Assembly (NCBI GenBank): GCA_015832175.1
Contig: WJXW01000018.1
Location: 806,001 to 870,000 of the forward strand
DNA from: Paraphaeosphaeria minitans
Taxonomy: Eukaryota; Ascomycota; Dothideomycetes; Pleosporales; Didymosphaeriaceae
Reading direction: 5' to 3'
DNA length: 64,000 nucleotides
This document shows positions 36,506-46,982 of the stretch, in pieces (the stretch's first letter is position 1; each line of letters begins with the position of its first letter). The notes under the pieces were generated by a model that searched no databases, was not told where the DNA came from, and was given only the letters and a program-made list of their open reading frames with translations. Position numbers and translations under genes: made by a program.

Positions 36506-37171
36506 AATGATTGCCCAAGGCCTTCCGGAGGTTGTGAAGAAACGCGGCTCGTCTTTATGTTTCCGAGCCTAGACGACGGGGGTACTGCGTACATCGATTG
36601 AGGGCTTGGGTACAAGCTCGCAGCTGGGACAGGCGCAGGAGAAGCGCTTTTCCTACGGCATTAGCGACTTCCACAGTTCATGACGAGTGTCCCAAGAATA
36701 CCTGTGCTGGAATCTATTGGTCTGCTGGTACTGATACGGCGCGGACACCATGAGGTTACCTGTGGCGGCGTGCTTTGAAGACGGAGGGTTCTCGTCCTGA
36801 CTATTGATTCGAGCCGACTCCGGATTACCCATCAGTCGTTCGTATTCAGTGGGCCGACCGTACATGGCGTCGATGTACGCCGGGAATGGATGGCAGTCGC
36901 GCTGTAGCTCTGCGATATCCGCAGGAGACGGGTCTAGCTTGTTCGGATGCATGCCTGAAAGATAACCGACGTGGGCGAGGTGGAGAGGAGATTTGAACAG
37001 ACTCAGTTGTTTATATAGCTGAGATTGGAAGTGAGAGGTTGCTTGGGGCTGCTGCAGAAGTGGCAGGAGCGACGAACAGACAACAACTTCACCTCTAGCT
37101 TCTGTGCAAGAACGTAGGTTCACCCAAGAATCGGTAGTAGTAAGTGAACGTTGCTCTTCCTGGGTTAACAT
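35617..37171 (-). CDS. Hypothetical protein with polyglutamine tract
   Basis: I do not recognise this gene. Three exons give an unbroken frame of 484 residues: 37171-36702, 36652-36017 and 35965-35617. Intron 1 (36653-36701, 49 bp) is GTATTC..CCGTAG with CTAAT near its end; intron 2 (35966-36016, 51 bp) is GTAATT..TCAAG with TACTAAT. The middle is low complexity, rich in Pro, Ser and Gln, with about ten Gln in a row (codons from the CTG run on the + strand at 36475-36504). The C-terminal third is a more normal, conserved-looking helical region with W-K-P-A-F-N-W and P-G-P-P-Q-E-Y-M. The start is uncertain: ATG 37171 keeps the frame, but TTATCTTTCAG near 36960 could be an acceptor, giving a shorter first exon at ATG 36951 or so. 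It is divergent to the OTU gene. Confidence 0.65.
36475..36504. repeat. (CTG)10 trinucleotide repeat coding polyGln
   Basis: Ten uninterrupted CTG units on the + strand, read as CAG on the minus strand inside the polyQ hypothetical gene. Pure codon runs like this vary in length between isolates. Confidence 0.9.
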
Positions 37172-37750
37172 AAAAGTCCAGATTTTCTGCAATACCTACT
37201 GCTAGGTGCAGCACATGGATGCCGTCTCCGAACGGATTCGGACAGCCAGACGGCTCGCATTTTCATGAGACTATCGTGTATGGACACCGTAGGTACTATG
37301 AGAGTCGTGCCCAGAATGACTAGAACAGTCGGTCAGAAAGCAAGGAAGCCACTATGGTAGCAGATAATTGTGCTCCTGAACAACTGTGATGATAGTACCT
37401 AATACAAGTTACCAAGGGCCAATATTCAACGCACTGTAACAAGCAAGGCCTTCACCAGCAAAAGCTTGCCTTTCGTTGGCCCTGATTTCGTCCTCGAGAG
37501 ATTCGAAGTAGACTACCCGTAAGCATGACATGTCCTGGCCATTAGACCCAAGTCCATCATGGATGATGGTAGCGAGCGGTTGCAGAAGTGGAAAAGACAT
37601 TGGCGCGTGCAGTTTGTCAACCAACGTCGGCCCGACGCTGGGTACCTTCCGTACCTACTGGACCCCACCCGACTCAAACTTGAATGGTACGAAGTACATA
37701 TCCATTTGATTATATACACCTCGATTCGACGTCTCCCATATTCTACCGCC
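37172..37750. promoter_or_regulatory. Divergent intergenic region, polyQ gene / OTU gene
   Basis: 579 bp between two outward-facing start codons. No further gene or clear motif is seen. The open frame upstream of ATG 37751 is unlikely to be coding, because ATG 37751 has the better context (TACCGCCATGGCC). Confidence 0.5.
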
Positions 37751-38704
37751 ATGGCCGACGGCCCCGAAGCCCCCGAAACGCTCGAAAGCCTGCAAGCGCG
37801 CCACCGCAAAGAACAGCGCGACCTCGTCTCCCGCATCACCCAAAAGAAGAGGCAAGCCTCGAAAAAAACGCGCAAAGGCGTCAACGACGAATGCGAGCGC
37901 CTAGAACAAGAACTTAATGAGCGACAAGCGCGCGAGCTTTCGATCTTCAATGGTGAAAATCCGGACGAGGAGCCCGCGCTTGGGCAAGAGGAGGATGCGG
38001 CAGACGCAGAGGAGGGGCAGGCCAACGGGGTCGCAGAAGCGGTGGAAAACCTCACAATAGATACAGGCCAGAGCCAAGGGCATACACCGGAGCAGAACGC
38101 GCCCAAGAAAAAGAAAAATCGTGCAAAGGAGCGTCTCGCGCGCCGCGCCGCAGAACACGATGCGCTCGTTGCGCAGGCCATGGTGGAGGCGGCCAACATG
38201 CCCGACCTGCGCGAACAGGAGCGCACGCGGATGGCGCAGCACTTTGGCAAATACGGGGTCGAGGTCAAGGAAATACGCGCCGACGGACATTGTCTGTATG
38301 CTGCGGTCGCGGATCAGATGGAGACGCAGGGGTTGGGGCTCAAGCCACGGATCCAGGTCAAGACGCAAGAGGCCAAGCTGCCCGACTACAAGTGGGTGCG
38401 ATGTGCCGCAGCAGACCTCATTGAAAGCAATCCAGACGACTTTGCAGGCTTCATGGAGGAGCCGTTGGAGGTGTATCTGCAGAAGATACGAGAGACCGGG
38501 GAGTGGGGCGGGCACATGGAGCTCATGGCTTTGGCGAGATCGTACGGCGTCAGGATCAATGTTCTACACAGCGACGGTCGTGTGGACAAGATCGAGCCAG
38601 GTGACAACGTGAAGGGCGAAGATGACAAGGAGATCTGGCTGGGATACTACCGTCACAGCCACGGCTTGGGCGAACACTACAACTCTTTGCGCAAGGTTTC
38701 ATGA
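37751..38704 (+). CDS. OTU-domain cysteine protease (OTUD6/Otu2-like deubiquitinase)
   Basis: A predicted deubiquitinase that cleaves ubiquitin chains. The single-exon frame gives 317 residues from ATG 37751, chosen for its context and because the family starts with a coiled N-terminus. Residues 1-150 are Lys/Glu/Arg-rich and likely coiled coil. The OTU fold follows: D-G-H-C-L-Y places the nucleophile at Cys181 with Asp178, and the C-terminal G-E-H-Y-N-S gives catalytic His309. The order charged coiled coil then OTU matches yeast Otu2 and animal OTUD6, which act on ribosome-associated ubiquitin; that role is inferred here. It converges on the methyltransferase gene with only 68 bp between stop codons. 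The frame is intact and all catalytic residues are present. Confidence 0.9.
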   Translation: MADGPEAPETLESLQARHRKEQRDLVSRITQKKRQASKKTRKGVNDECERLEQELNERQARELSIFNGENPDEEPALGQEEDAADAEEGQANGVAEAVENLTIDTGQSQGHTPEQNAPKKKKNRAKERLARRAAEHDALVAQAMVEAANMPDLREQERTRMAQHFGKYGVEVKEIRADGHCLYAAVADQMETQGLGLKPRIQVKTQEAKLPDYKWVRCAAADLIESNPDDFAGFMEEPLEVYLQKIRETGEWGGHMELMALARSYGVRINVLHSDGRVDKIEPGDNVKGEDDKEIWLGYYRHSHGLGEHYNSLRKVS

Positions 38705-38772
38705 GCCGTGGAGCGGATCTACAAAGCTACACAACCGCTGGCCCAATGCAAACCAGCTACGGAGGCTGGACC

Positions 38773-39676
38773 CTACGTATGCCACACGCTCACCCAGTCC
38801 TTTATCTCGCCGTTGATGATGGCCACCTCGTGCGTCCGCTTCGGCTTCCAATGCGCAACCCGATGCAAAGCCTTGTCGCTCTCCGGTCGGTCGGTGCTCT
38901 GCACTTCTTCGTCCTCGTCGTAAGATATGTCCTCGCCCGGTCGCTTCAGGAGCTCCTCGTGTACGGTCGGTGGCAGCGAAAAGGGCGGACCGCCAGACTT
39001 GGGTGGCTTGTGAGTCGGGAACTCGAGGCAGATGAGAGCGCCTCCAGGAGCAAGTAGCTGCTGCATGCGCGCGGCCCACTGCGGGCGCATCGAGGGGTGT
39101 AGTGCGCACAGGAACTGTCCTCGTGATTAGCCAGCAATTCCAGCACTTGTCAATCCCGCCCTGTATGGAACCACTCACTGTGTTGTCGTATATCACATCA
39201 AACCCCTCACCCAGCCCACCTGCACCCTCTAACCACGCATCCTCGAAGAAATCGCCCAGCAGGCATTTCATCGTCCCTCTTCCCACCACCTCGTCGAAGA
39301 CATTATACTCCCCCTCTAGCGGGCCCTCTCCTGGTTTCTTCAGATACTCCCCGCTCACCTTGACCGCATTCTCGCTGATCTCCAGCCCATAGCTGTCATA
39401 GCCGTGCGCAGCAAACAGTGCGATGTCGTAACCCTTCCCGCAGCCCGGCACCAGGGCGCGTGTCCTCTTCCCATTCGCTTTCTTGGGGGCGGGAAGCAGG
39501 TCTTTGCGCTCGGCGAGTGCATCGATGAGGGCGGGGTTCGCGTAGCCGCGGTCCCAGGGGAGGAAGTCGCCGGCGGACCAGAGGTCATCCCAGCGCTTGC
39601 TGTGATCCCCGGGCGCGTGGTTGGAGAAGTGGGCTTTTAGGCGGTCCTGCTTTTGCGTAGGGGCGGCGGTCGACAT
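38773..39676 (-). CDS. TPMT-family SAM-dependent methyltransferase
   Basis: A class I methyltransferase of the thiopurine/thiol methyltransferase family, which moves a methyl group from S-adenosylmethionine to a thiol, thiocyanate or halide. Two exons (39676-39179 and 39114-38773) encode 279 residues. The 64-bp intron is GTGAGT..GGACAG with CTAAT. Visible motifs: R-W-D-D-L-W near residue 28, P-W-D-R-G at 40, SAM-binding motif V-P-G-C-G-K-G-Y-D at 76-84, and I-Y-D-N-T spliced to F-L-C-A-L-H-P, the family's typical block. A Pro/Glu/Asp-rich insert (D-E-D-E-E-V-Q) precedes the C-terminal strands. The substrate cannot be told from sequence. Its start lies 890 bp from the divergent MFS gene. Confidence 0.88.
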
Positions 39677-40566
39677 TGCGGCGGGAGTGTGGAGAGCTGT
39701 AGTTGGCGGTGGGCAGCGTCAATTGGGCTTCGATGAGGCGGGACAGTGCTGGTTTGTGAGGGGGAGCCGCAAGCATCAAGCTGTCGGTTGTGCGACTACC
39801 TACCTCCCTTCCTCTCTACCTACCTACCTACCTACCTACCTACCCTACGCCGATCACAGTAGTCGCCGGCGGATGAAACGAGACAGTAACAGGCAATGCT
39901 TCACTCCTTGCAGTGCCCAGGCTGGGCCATGGCGTACAAAGATGTTGTGACCGGCATTTGGTAGACTACAACTGAGTACAGACAACATACATTGTGTACA
40001 GTCTCGTCAGATGGAGGCTCTGTCTGGCATCAGACTACCGTTCCCACTTGTCTACTCAATCCTAACCTCGCTGACATACCATACCTTGACATACCGTACC
40101 TTTCCGTCCCTCTCTTCAGGCGCTCTCGTGACGCCACCTCAGCCACAACTCTTCTCTTCAACAGCGAAAGCACAGCAGCGGCATCGTCCCCGGGATAGAA
40201 GTGCCCCGTTGCAGCCGAGGCAGCGATACCGCAACAGGAGATGCCCCTCCAAAATACTGTATGCTGTGCAATTGGCGACACTGACCAGCATGATGATGCT
40301 CTCCTGGGCCTTGCTCTCCATTACATCACACCAGTCCTCTCCTTACATTCTCTCCACTCTCCAAAGGCCAAAGCACGCTGCAGCAGAATTGTGCACGTCA
40401 TTGTCTGATTGAAGGGCGCGATCTTGCGAAACTGCAGGGATACCTAACAATCAGCACATCGGCGCCGGATGCTTGCTTCCTACGGCCCGGATAAACCACC
40501 GCGTCGCATGGAAAACCCGCCCCGAGCTTTGTAGCTCTCCTCACCCGATTTTCTTCTTCTTCAAGC
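39677..40566. promoter_or_regulatory. Divergent promoter region, methyltransferase / MFS transporter
   Basis: 890 bp without a convincing gene. It contains a CTAC-rich microsatellite at 39788-39845 (about seven perfect tandem units near 39818-39845) and TACC-type repeats near 40077-40105. A pyrimidine-rich run (TTTTCTTCTTCTTC) lies just before the MFS start codon. Confidence 0.5.
39788..39845. repeat. (CTAC)n microsatellite
   Basis: CTACCTACCTCCC then CTACCTACC... units in tandem. It sits about 110-170 bp upstream of the methyltransferase start, in its promoter or 5' UTR. Confidence 0.85.
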
Positions 40567-42291
40567 ATGCTAGACTCCGAGAAGGAAGTGCCGGGTTCGA
40601 AAAGTGAACAGCATCGCGCAGAGGAATCAGTAAAATCGGCTGATCCAAGCATCGCGACGAAAGAGGTCGGCATTACCGGTGAAGACGACGCGATATCAAT
40701 AGCGCACTCTACGACCACCACATCAGGGCACGATGAAAAACAGGCCTCAGGAAGACCGTATCCTCCGGCAACGTTGACGAAAACAACGTCGGTGAACCCT
40801 GAGGCAGTTGTTGTCCATCGGAAAAATCGAAGAGGCTTGTTTGGCTCCCTGACCATTATTCCCGAAGTGGAGAATAGCTATCATTACGCGCGGAAGACAA
40901 AGTGGTTCATCACGGCCATCGTGGCTGCCTGCGCCATGGGAGCACCCATGGGGTCTGCCATCGTCATGCCGGCCCTGCAGGATATTGCAAAGGCATTCGG
41001 AGCATCCTCGACCCTTGCCAACATGAGCGTTGCGGTCTACATGCTCAGCATGGCTATATTCCCGCTCTGGTGGTCTTCGTTTTCCGAGACGGCCGGTAGA
41101 AGGACGATCTACCTGATATCCTTCACCATGTTCACTCTGTTTGCCATCCTCTCCGCCGTTTCTACTAACATGGCGATGCTGATAGTGATGCGGACATTGT
41201 CAGGCGGTGCCGCCGCGAGTGTGCAGGCCGTGGGCGCCGGGACCGTGGCAGATATCTGGGAGATAAGGGAGCGTGGGAGGGCTATGGGAATGTTCTATCT
41301 CGGACCTCTATGCGGGCCGCTATTTGCACCCATCATAGGCGGCGTCCTTGCGCAAACGTTGGGCTGGCGGAGCACGCAGTGGTTCCTCGCCATCTACGGC
41401 GGGCTCACTCTCCTCCTGATCACCTTCGCTATGCCAGAGACCCTGCGTCGAACAGAACTACAAGTCCCGACTCAAATTCAACAATCCACCTCAGAAAAGA
41501 CCACAGCAAGACCTGACCTCACCCGCGTCTCCACCCGCCAATCCGTCCAAACCACGACTAAAACGACCCTCAAAACCCTCCGCCGCTATTTCCTCGACCC
41601 CCTCGTCGTCCTCACCTGGCTCCGCTACCCTCCCGTCGCCCTCACCGTCTACTACGCCTCCATCACCTTTGGCTCCCTCTACTGCCTCAACATCAGCATC
41701 CAAGCCTCCTTCTCCACCGCCCCCTACAGCTTCAAAACCATCATTGTCGGCCTCCTCTACATCCCCGGCTCGATTGGCTACATCCTCGCGAGCGCCTTTG
41801 GCGGGAAGTGGATCGACAAGATCATGCACCGGGAAGCGCGCAAAGCGGGCCGGTACGACGCATCTGGGAAGCTGATTTTGCGGCCCGAGGACCGCATGCG
41901 GGAGAATGCGTGGATCGCGGCGGTGCTGTGGCCCGGCGCGCTGCTGTGGTACGGCTGGACGGTGCAGCACGGTGTCATCTGGATTGTGCCCATGGTTGCG
42001 AATTTCTTCTTCGGCGTGGGGTCGATGCTTATCTTTGCGCTGTCGTCGACTATGCTGACCGAGTTTATGCCCAAGCGCGCGTCTGCTGGCATAGCTATCA
42101 ACAACTTTGTGAGGAATATATGCAGTTTTACGGGTGCTGTGGTCGCGGAGCCCATCATACATGCGATTGGGAATGGCTGGTTCATGACGATACTGGGGCT
42201 GTGGAGCTTGGTTACGGGGCTGATGGTTGTGTGGGCGATGGGAAGATATGCAGGGAAGTGGAGGGTGAAGATGGTGGCGGCGCTGGGATAG
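40567..42291 (+). CDS. MFS transporter, DHA1 (QDR/DTR1-like) drug:H+ antiporter
   Basis: A predicted 12-helix proton-coupled exporter in the plasma membrane, encoded by one exon of 574 residues. The first ~115 residues are polar and cytosolic. TM1 begins at W-F-I-T-A-I-V-A-A-C-A-M-G and includes P-M-G-S-A-I-V-M-P-A-L. The loop E-T-A-G-R-R-T-I-Y-L is motif A-like. R-T-L-S-G-G-A-A-A-S-V-Q-A is motif B. G-P-L-C-G-P-L-F-A-P-I-I-G-G is the antiporter motif C typical of DHA1. A long charged loop (about residues 295-345) separates the two halves. Similarity of TM1 and motif C to yeast Qdr/Aqr1/Dtr1 proteins suggests export of drugs, organic acids or polyamines; the substrate is unknown. The frame is intact. 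Confidence 0.9.
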   Translation: MLDSEKEVPGSKSEQHRAEESVKSADPSIATKEVGITGEDDAISIAHSTTTTSGHDEKQASGRPYPPATLTKTTSVNPEAVVVHRKNRRGLFGSLTIIPEVENSYHYARKTKWFITAIVAACAMGAPMGSAIVMPALQDIAKAFGASSTLANMSVAVYMLSMAIFPLWWSSFSETAGRRTIYLISFTMFTLFAILSAVSTNMAMLIVMRTLSGGAAASVQAVGAGTVADIWEIRERGRAMGMFYLGPLCGPLFAPIIGGVLAQTLGWRSTQWFLAIYGGLTLLLITFAMPETLRRTELQVPTQIQQSTSEKTTARPDLTRVSTRQSVQTTTKTTLKTLRRYFLDPLVVLTWLRYPPVALTVYYASITFGSLYCLNISIQASFSTAPYSFKTIIVGLLYIPGSIGYILASAFGGKWIDKIMHREARKAGRYDASGKLILRPEDRMRENAWIAAVLWPGALLWYGWTVQHGVIWIVPMVANFFFGVGSMLIFALSSTMLTEFMPKRASAGIAINNFVRNICSFTGAVVAEPIIHAIGNGWFMTILGLWSLVTGLMVVWAMGRYAGKWRVKMVAALG

Positions 42292-42851
42292 ACGAGCCGA
42301 TTTGAGCATTTAGCGACGCACGAGCATTGCATATATAGGTATAAGCTGTTAGCGTGGAATGATACCTGGCTTCATTAGTTCTATGGTTTGAGACTGATGC
42401 TTCCTGCAAGCTGCACGCATGAGCGGTACAAACTTCGCCATTTTTTAGTACAGAACATCTGGAGCACGAGGAAATATGACGTTCAGGCCGCTTAAGCAAT
42501 ATCCTCCCTCTCTATCTCATCACCCTCACCCTTTAGGTATTCTTTGCAAAGTCCTCCTTTTCAGAAATCCACGTCTACTGCGGAGAAGTCTGCAAGCCCC
42601 GCAGTAGAAACCGGCATCGCCAGCATCGTTAATGCACCGAGTATCAGCGCGGCCCGGTTCAAGTCCACGGTTGCTGGAGAAGGCCTTATCTGGAAGAACG
42701 AAAAGAAGAATGCGACGGGCAGAAATTAGCAACTCATCAGCTTAGCTTATTACGTAGGATGTACATTATTATTCACTATAACGACATCGCGGGAATCTCT
42801 TTAAAAAAAACACAGAAGAGCACGTACCCTAGTAGGGCACCGCCGTCGCCG
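42292..42851. other. Convergent intergenic region between the two MFS genes
   Basis: 560 bp between the stop codons of two converging genes. The short open frames here (for example 42544-42729) lack a proper ATG start or recognisable content. I see nothing else. Confidence 0.5.
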
Positions 42852-44739
42852 TTACATCATAACCGGATACTGGCTACGCTTCCGGATGGCCGGTCCATAT
42901 TTAAACAGCACCCAGGGTATGGGTAGCATGAGTATTGACAGAAAACCTAGAAGACTTGTGGCCCAGCCGATGCCTAGTCCCTCATACACTGCAGGTTTTA
43001 GTTACCGTATAATTAGCGATTCTAAGGGAACGTACTTTGTATAGTGAATAGGGGAAATACTGCACCAAGCGTGTACCGGAAGATGCCATTCGCCGCCATC
43101 GCTGAGGCGCCGTTCAACGGCCCGTAGCAATCAACCATGTACATGGAGGCCGAGATCTAGAATTCAATCTATATTAGACGGACTGGGCAGCCTGGGGAAA
43201 TTGACAAGGTACTTACAAACAAGCATAAATTTCCCCAAGCAAACGGAACAGCGCCTACAACGGGTACCGCCCAATGTACGCCACCATTGGCAGACCATGC
43301 GAACCAGAATAACCCGACTGGAATACCGATACTGCCTATCATGGCGTTGTACAGTCGGTGTTCTGGCTGAGCATGCATCTGGCCGGCTGCCATTGCCTTG
43401 CGATGCTGAACTTGGTAGAAGTTGGTGTCGATGATGATCCCTGTGATGCCGGCCAGCAGGACGCCGAGGCCGATAGCTAGGAAGGCAAGGCCAGCTTGCG
43501 AAGTGGTGAAGGAGTAAGGAGGGCGTTCGAAGACGTAAGGTATTGCGGCAAAGAATAGAAAGAGGACTCCGAATGCAAAAGCTGTGTAGAGGGAGAGGAA
43601 AAAGACTAAGGGCTGGAATATGTTAGCATACCATCGGCGCTAGACTCCAAGGTAGGTGAAGTGTACCTCCGTGACAAGCATATGCATTGGTCGAAGAAAG
43701 TTTTGAACGACAGTCTTCTTTACCGCAGCGCCGCCGGCAGGCTCTGGAGGGCTGATACCGCGCTTCTTTGCTCGGCGTTCGAGTATTACTTTCTTGTACG
43801 TCTCTTTCATGGGCAACGCGCCGAGGAAAACCGCAAGGGCGATGAAGAGCATGCACCATTGTGTCCATCTCCAACCCTTGTACTGCGCTGCAAAGCCACC
43901 GATAATAGGTCTGTCTTAGTTAGCAGTGACCTTGTAACGGAGTCGAAAGCTATACCCAAATGATGGACCAGCGAACGGCGCCATAAGAAAGACAGTCGTT
44001 ACTTTCGCCCGTTTCGCTGGTGGGAAGATATCTGCCATAGTACCTGCACCTGTTGTTGCTGGTCAGCGAATCTGACACATTTTGACGCAGAGTATGCATC
44101 GAAATCAGTAGGTAGGGTAGTCTGATCCTACTCACCAACCGCTAAAGCCGGGCTTCCAGTTAAACCAGCGAATAGTCTACACACCAGCAAGCTCCCAAAG
44201 CTCCTCGAGAAACCCGCACCTAAAGTGAAAAGCATGAAGACCGGAGCTGACAGCAGGTACACTAACTTCCTACCAAACCGTTCTGAGAGCGGCGCAGAGA
44301 TGACGGGACCAAAGGCCAGACCAAGTGTGTATAGCGTCAATCCTAGGATAGCTGCTGTCCGTGAAATATCGAAATGCGATATGATCGAAGAGAGGGCAGG
44401 CGTGTAGGCCGAGGTACCGAATGTTCTACACTAATTAGATGGTGCAAATCCAGCAGGCGCCATGGTAACCTACACTGCGAAACCGAATAGACCTGGAATG
44501 GTAACGTGGTATACCTTCGATGCAAGACGCCAATTCTGGGGATTTTCTGGGTCTTCAGGGCTATCCCAGTCCAGCGCTGAAGATGCTGTGCTCGTGGTTC
44601 CCTCTTTTGGGGCATTGGACGATGGTATGTGTTCTGGGCTGTGAGGTTGCGGTGGAGGTTGAGCTTCGAGCGCATCTTTTGCACGCTCGCTCATAACAGA
44701 AGATGAATCGTCCTCATTCCTCTTTTCTTGTGTCTCCAT
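42852..44739 (-). CDS. MFS transporter, DHA1 multidrug/polyamine type, seven exons
   Basis: A predicted plasma-membrane proton antiporter of 515 residues. Exons: 44739-44474, 44425-44136, 44049-43956, 43910-43667, 43612-43217, 43156-43036 and 42988-42852. The six introns are 45-86 bp, and all junctions keep frame. The N-terminus has the D-P-E-N-P-Q-N-W block common in fungal DHA1 proteins. F-G-R-K-L-V-Y is motif A. C-R-L-F-A-G-L-T-G-S-P is motif B. A-P-F-A-G-P-S-F-G-P-I-I-G-G, rebuilt across an intron, is motif C. Y-E-R/F-E-R-P-P-Y in the central loop and D-C-Y-G-P-L-N-G-A-S-A near the end are typical of cycloheximide/fluconazole-resistance-type members. No stops or missing motifs. The neighbouring MFS gene is from another subfamily, so this is not a tandem duplication. 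Confidence 0.9.
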
Positions 44740-45576
44740 CGTGAGCAGCGAGTCGAGCTCTCAACACGGCAGTGCTGCTGTCGCTACTTCGTTTAGATAG
44801 GTAAAGACCGAGGATTCCCACTTGTTGGAGTAGGTACAGAAGCTGCGGCTGGCGTCGCTATCTCCATATAACAGTGCTACGCAGCTTGACGCAATTTTCC
44901 TTTACATATGCACAACTGTACTATTTTCGTGTGATCACTCATCACAAATTCATGTGCAGCGTATACTCGGGGAAGCCTCGTCAATGTCCTCGGCATAGCG
45001 TCCCGAATAGTAATCATTAATTATCTACTCGACCCCACAGCATCCTCAATGAAATGTTGACAACAACATCTGAGCCGAGGGAGTACATCATAATAAGCTA
45101 CCACAGAAGTCACGAGTGGTTGTTCTAAAACAGTAAGTGCATTGCATATGTAAAAGTTCGCCATGTGTGAAGCTAGCTTTCGTATCATGCGCAGCGGGTT
45201 CCTTTGGTCTGACCCCCCAATTGCAGTCACCGAGAAATGCTGACCTGAGATCCTGGAAGAAAATCAATTGCAGCCATGGTCGTTCGGTGAGACGACCGCA
45301 AGTGGTTGGAGCGCTCGCCCGATATTTGTGATCATACAGGACATCAATCCGAATCGAACGGCAAGTGGACAGTGTTATTGAGCCCCTTGAGAAGCTAGAT
45401 ACATTCCAATGTAGCTTTACCAGAGGAACACACCCCGAGAGGCAATAGCTAATTGAGGAAACCGATGCGATGAACAACCTAACGCCGGGCTTGTCCATAT
45501 CACATGCTGTTCCAACCACGTGATCCCATCAAATTTCCCAGGATAACGCCAACTAATGCCTTGGAGCCTCATTCGT
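44740..45576. other. Intergenic region
   Basis: 837 bp between the MFS start and the small secreted protein's stop. Open frames here (45088-45519 on the minus strand) have no recognisable content and probably are not genes. Confidence 0.45.
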
Positions 45577-46194
45577 CTACGTTCGCTTAACAAAGGAGAG
45601 ACCAAACACCGCATCTTTCAGCGATGTTGTACCGCCCACTGTAAGAGTGCCAGCGCTGGGTCCAAGGCCTTGCATGGTGCAGCCCTCTGGCGCAGACTTT
45701 AACAGGAGCTCTTGGAAGTACCCGATGCAGTCGACCTTGGTCAAGAAAACGCCAGCCGAATCCCCGGGCTGTTTCGCCGGAGTGACGGCGACTAGAATGC
45801 TATCAGTACACTAGAACTGTGCTCTGGAAAGAGGATACTCACAGTTGACTGCCCAGTCGCTCAGCTTATTGTGGTTGTCCTTCTGCTCGACCAGAGCGTT
45901 CAGCGTTGTGTTCTTGGGTCCGTCAAGCTTGTAGGTGACGGTCTGAGTGCAAACAGTTCCCTCAGTCAAGTTCTCGGGGGAAGCGCAGCCCGGCAAGATG
46001 CCGGCACAGGCGTGCTCAAAGATCACACTGCCTTGCTCCGGACCAATGGTCAGTGAGATGTACTTGTCGGCGTTGAGATCGCAGGTGACAGTCGTGCCTG
46101 CGGCAGGCTTCCACTCCGTGTCGCTCTGTCGAGCGACAAGAGGGGTACCCAGGACCGTGGCCAGCAGGCTGCTAAGCAAGAGTATGAGATACAT
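45577..46194 (-). CDS. Small secreted six-cysteine protein, effector candidate
   Basis: Family not recognised. Two exons (46194-45843 and 45791-45577) encode 188 residues. The 51-bp intron is GTGAGT..TTCTAG with TACTGAT. The first ~17 residues (M-Y-L-I-L-L-L-S-S-L-L-A-T-V-L-G) form a classic signal peptide, followed by T-P-L-V-A-R-Q, a possible propeptide site. The mature part has six cysteines (38, 63, 70, 82, 139, 155), an even number that fits three disulfides, and two N-glycosylation sites (N-L-T, N-T-T). There is no membrane anchor or enzyme motif. A secreted extracellular or host-interaction role is inferred. It lies about 11 kb inside the gene block from the RIP border. Loss of the second exon would give a false stop after N-C-E-Y-P. 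Confidence 0.72.
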
Positions 46195-46982
46195 GTTGCT
46201 TTTGCGTATGGAGATGCTTGAAATTGATCGGTGGCGTGTCTACCTAGGTATAGCAACGTTAGAGTGCGGCTAAAATCATATGCAGCTAAACGTACCTACC
46301 CGGAGAGTTCATCAACAAACGAGGGGCGCTTGTGGAGAGTAGCTCGATAGCAGAGCTCTGTTACCAAGAACAGCTGAAGTGGTCCGAATTTGGCCAAATT
46401 CACCGTGTGTAGACTAGTGAAGCAAGGAGCGATGACAAACGAAGGGCGGGGTTCTGAGGAAATCTACTTTAAGATACAGCAGTTGATGCGCGAAAACGAC
46501 AACTGGAAGAAGCGAAGATACCAATGTATATGCAAGCCCGTAGTTCACGCCGCCTTGGCCAAGTACCTATTACCTCGCCGTGCCTGTGCCAACGCTGGGG
46601 CCGCGATGGTGCATGTGGAGTCCCGCTCCGGCAAAGCAACCTGGTCCTGTGTAATTTACCAGCCTTTATGGAAAGGTCTGTGATGCTGCGGGTCAAGCAA
46701 CCGTAAGTCGCTCAGATTGATGATGACCTGGCGACGTTACAAGCATGGCGCTGCGTTGAAGGAATTGCGGAGAGTGACGGAAACGGCCATCTGAAACCAC
46801 CGATCAGTGAAAGCGAAGATATAGCGTCTGGGGTAGGTATGTTTTGAAACGAGCGATCGCTGCTAAATGGAGGAACGGGGGGGAAATGAGGTCATGCAGG
46901 AGATGCGCACGACCACTGTGGAAAGTTGCATGATAGGAGTTCACACTAAATATGGTACCCGAAGATGGGACTGGAACCCTTC
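46195..46982. promoter_or_regulatory. Intergenic region: promoter of the secreted protein and 3' flank of the D123 gene
   Basis: 788 bp with no supported gene. It holds the palindrome TACCTAGGTA at 46241-46250, 47 bp upstream of the secreted-protein start codon. The same motif recurs at 56421 and 59789. Confidence 0.5.

Noticed and set aside
37513..38515. Long minus-strand frames opposite the OTU gene
   Set aside because: Ser/Arg/Leu-rich shadows of a GC-rich coding region; the OTU protein is clearly the real product.
41491..42309. 272-codon minus-strand frame
   Set aside because: Lies wholly antisense to the MFS transporter; Arg/His/Pro-rich shadow composition.
42544..42729. 61-codon frame between the MFS genes
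   Set aside because: Non-ATG start and no recognisable content.
45088..45519. 143-codon minus-strand frame
   Set aside because: No conserved motif, no splice support, and unlike neighbouring genes in codon use.
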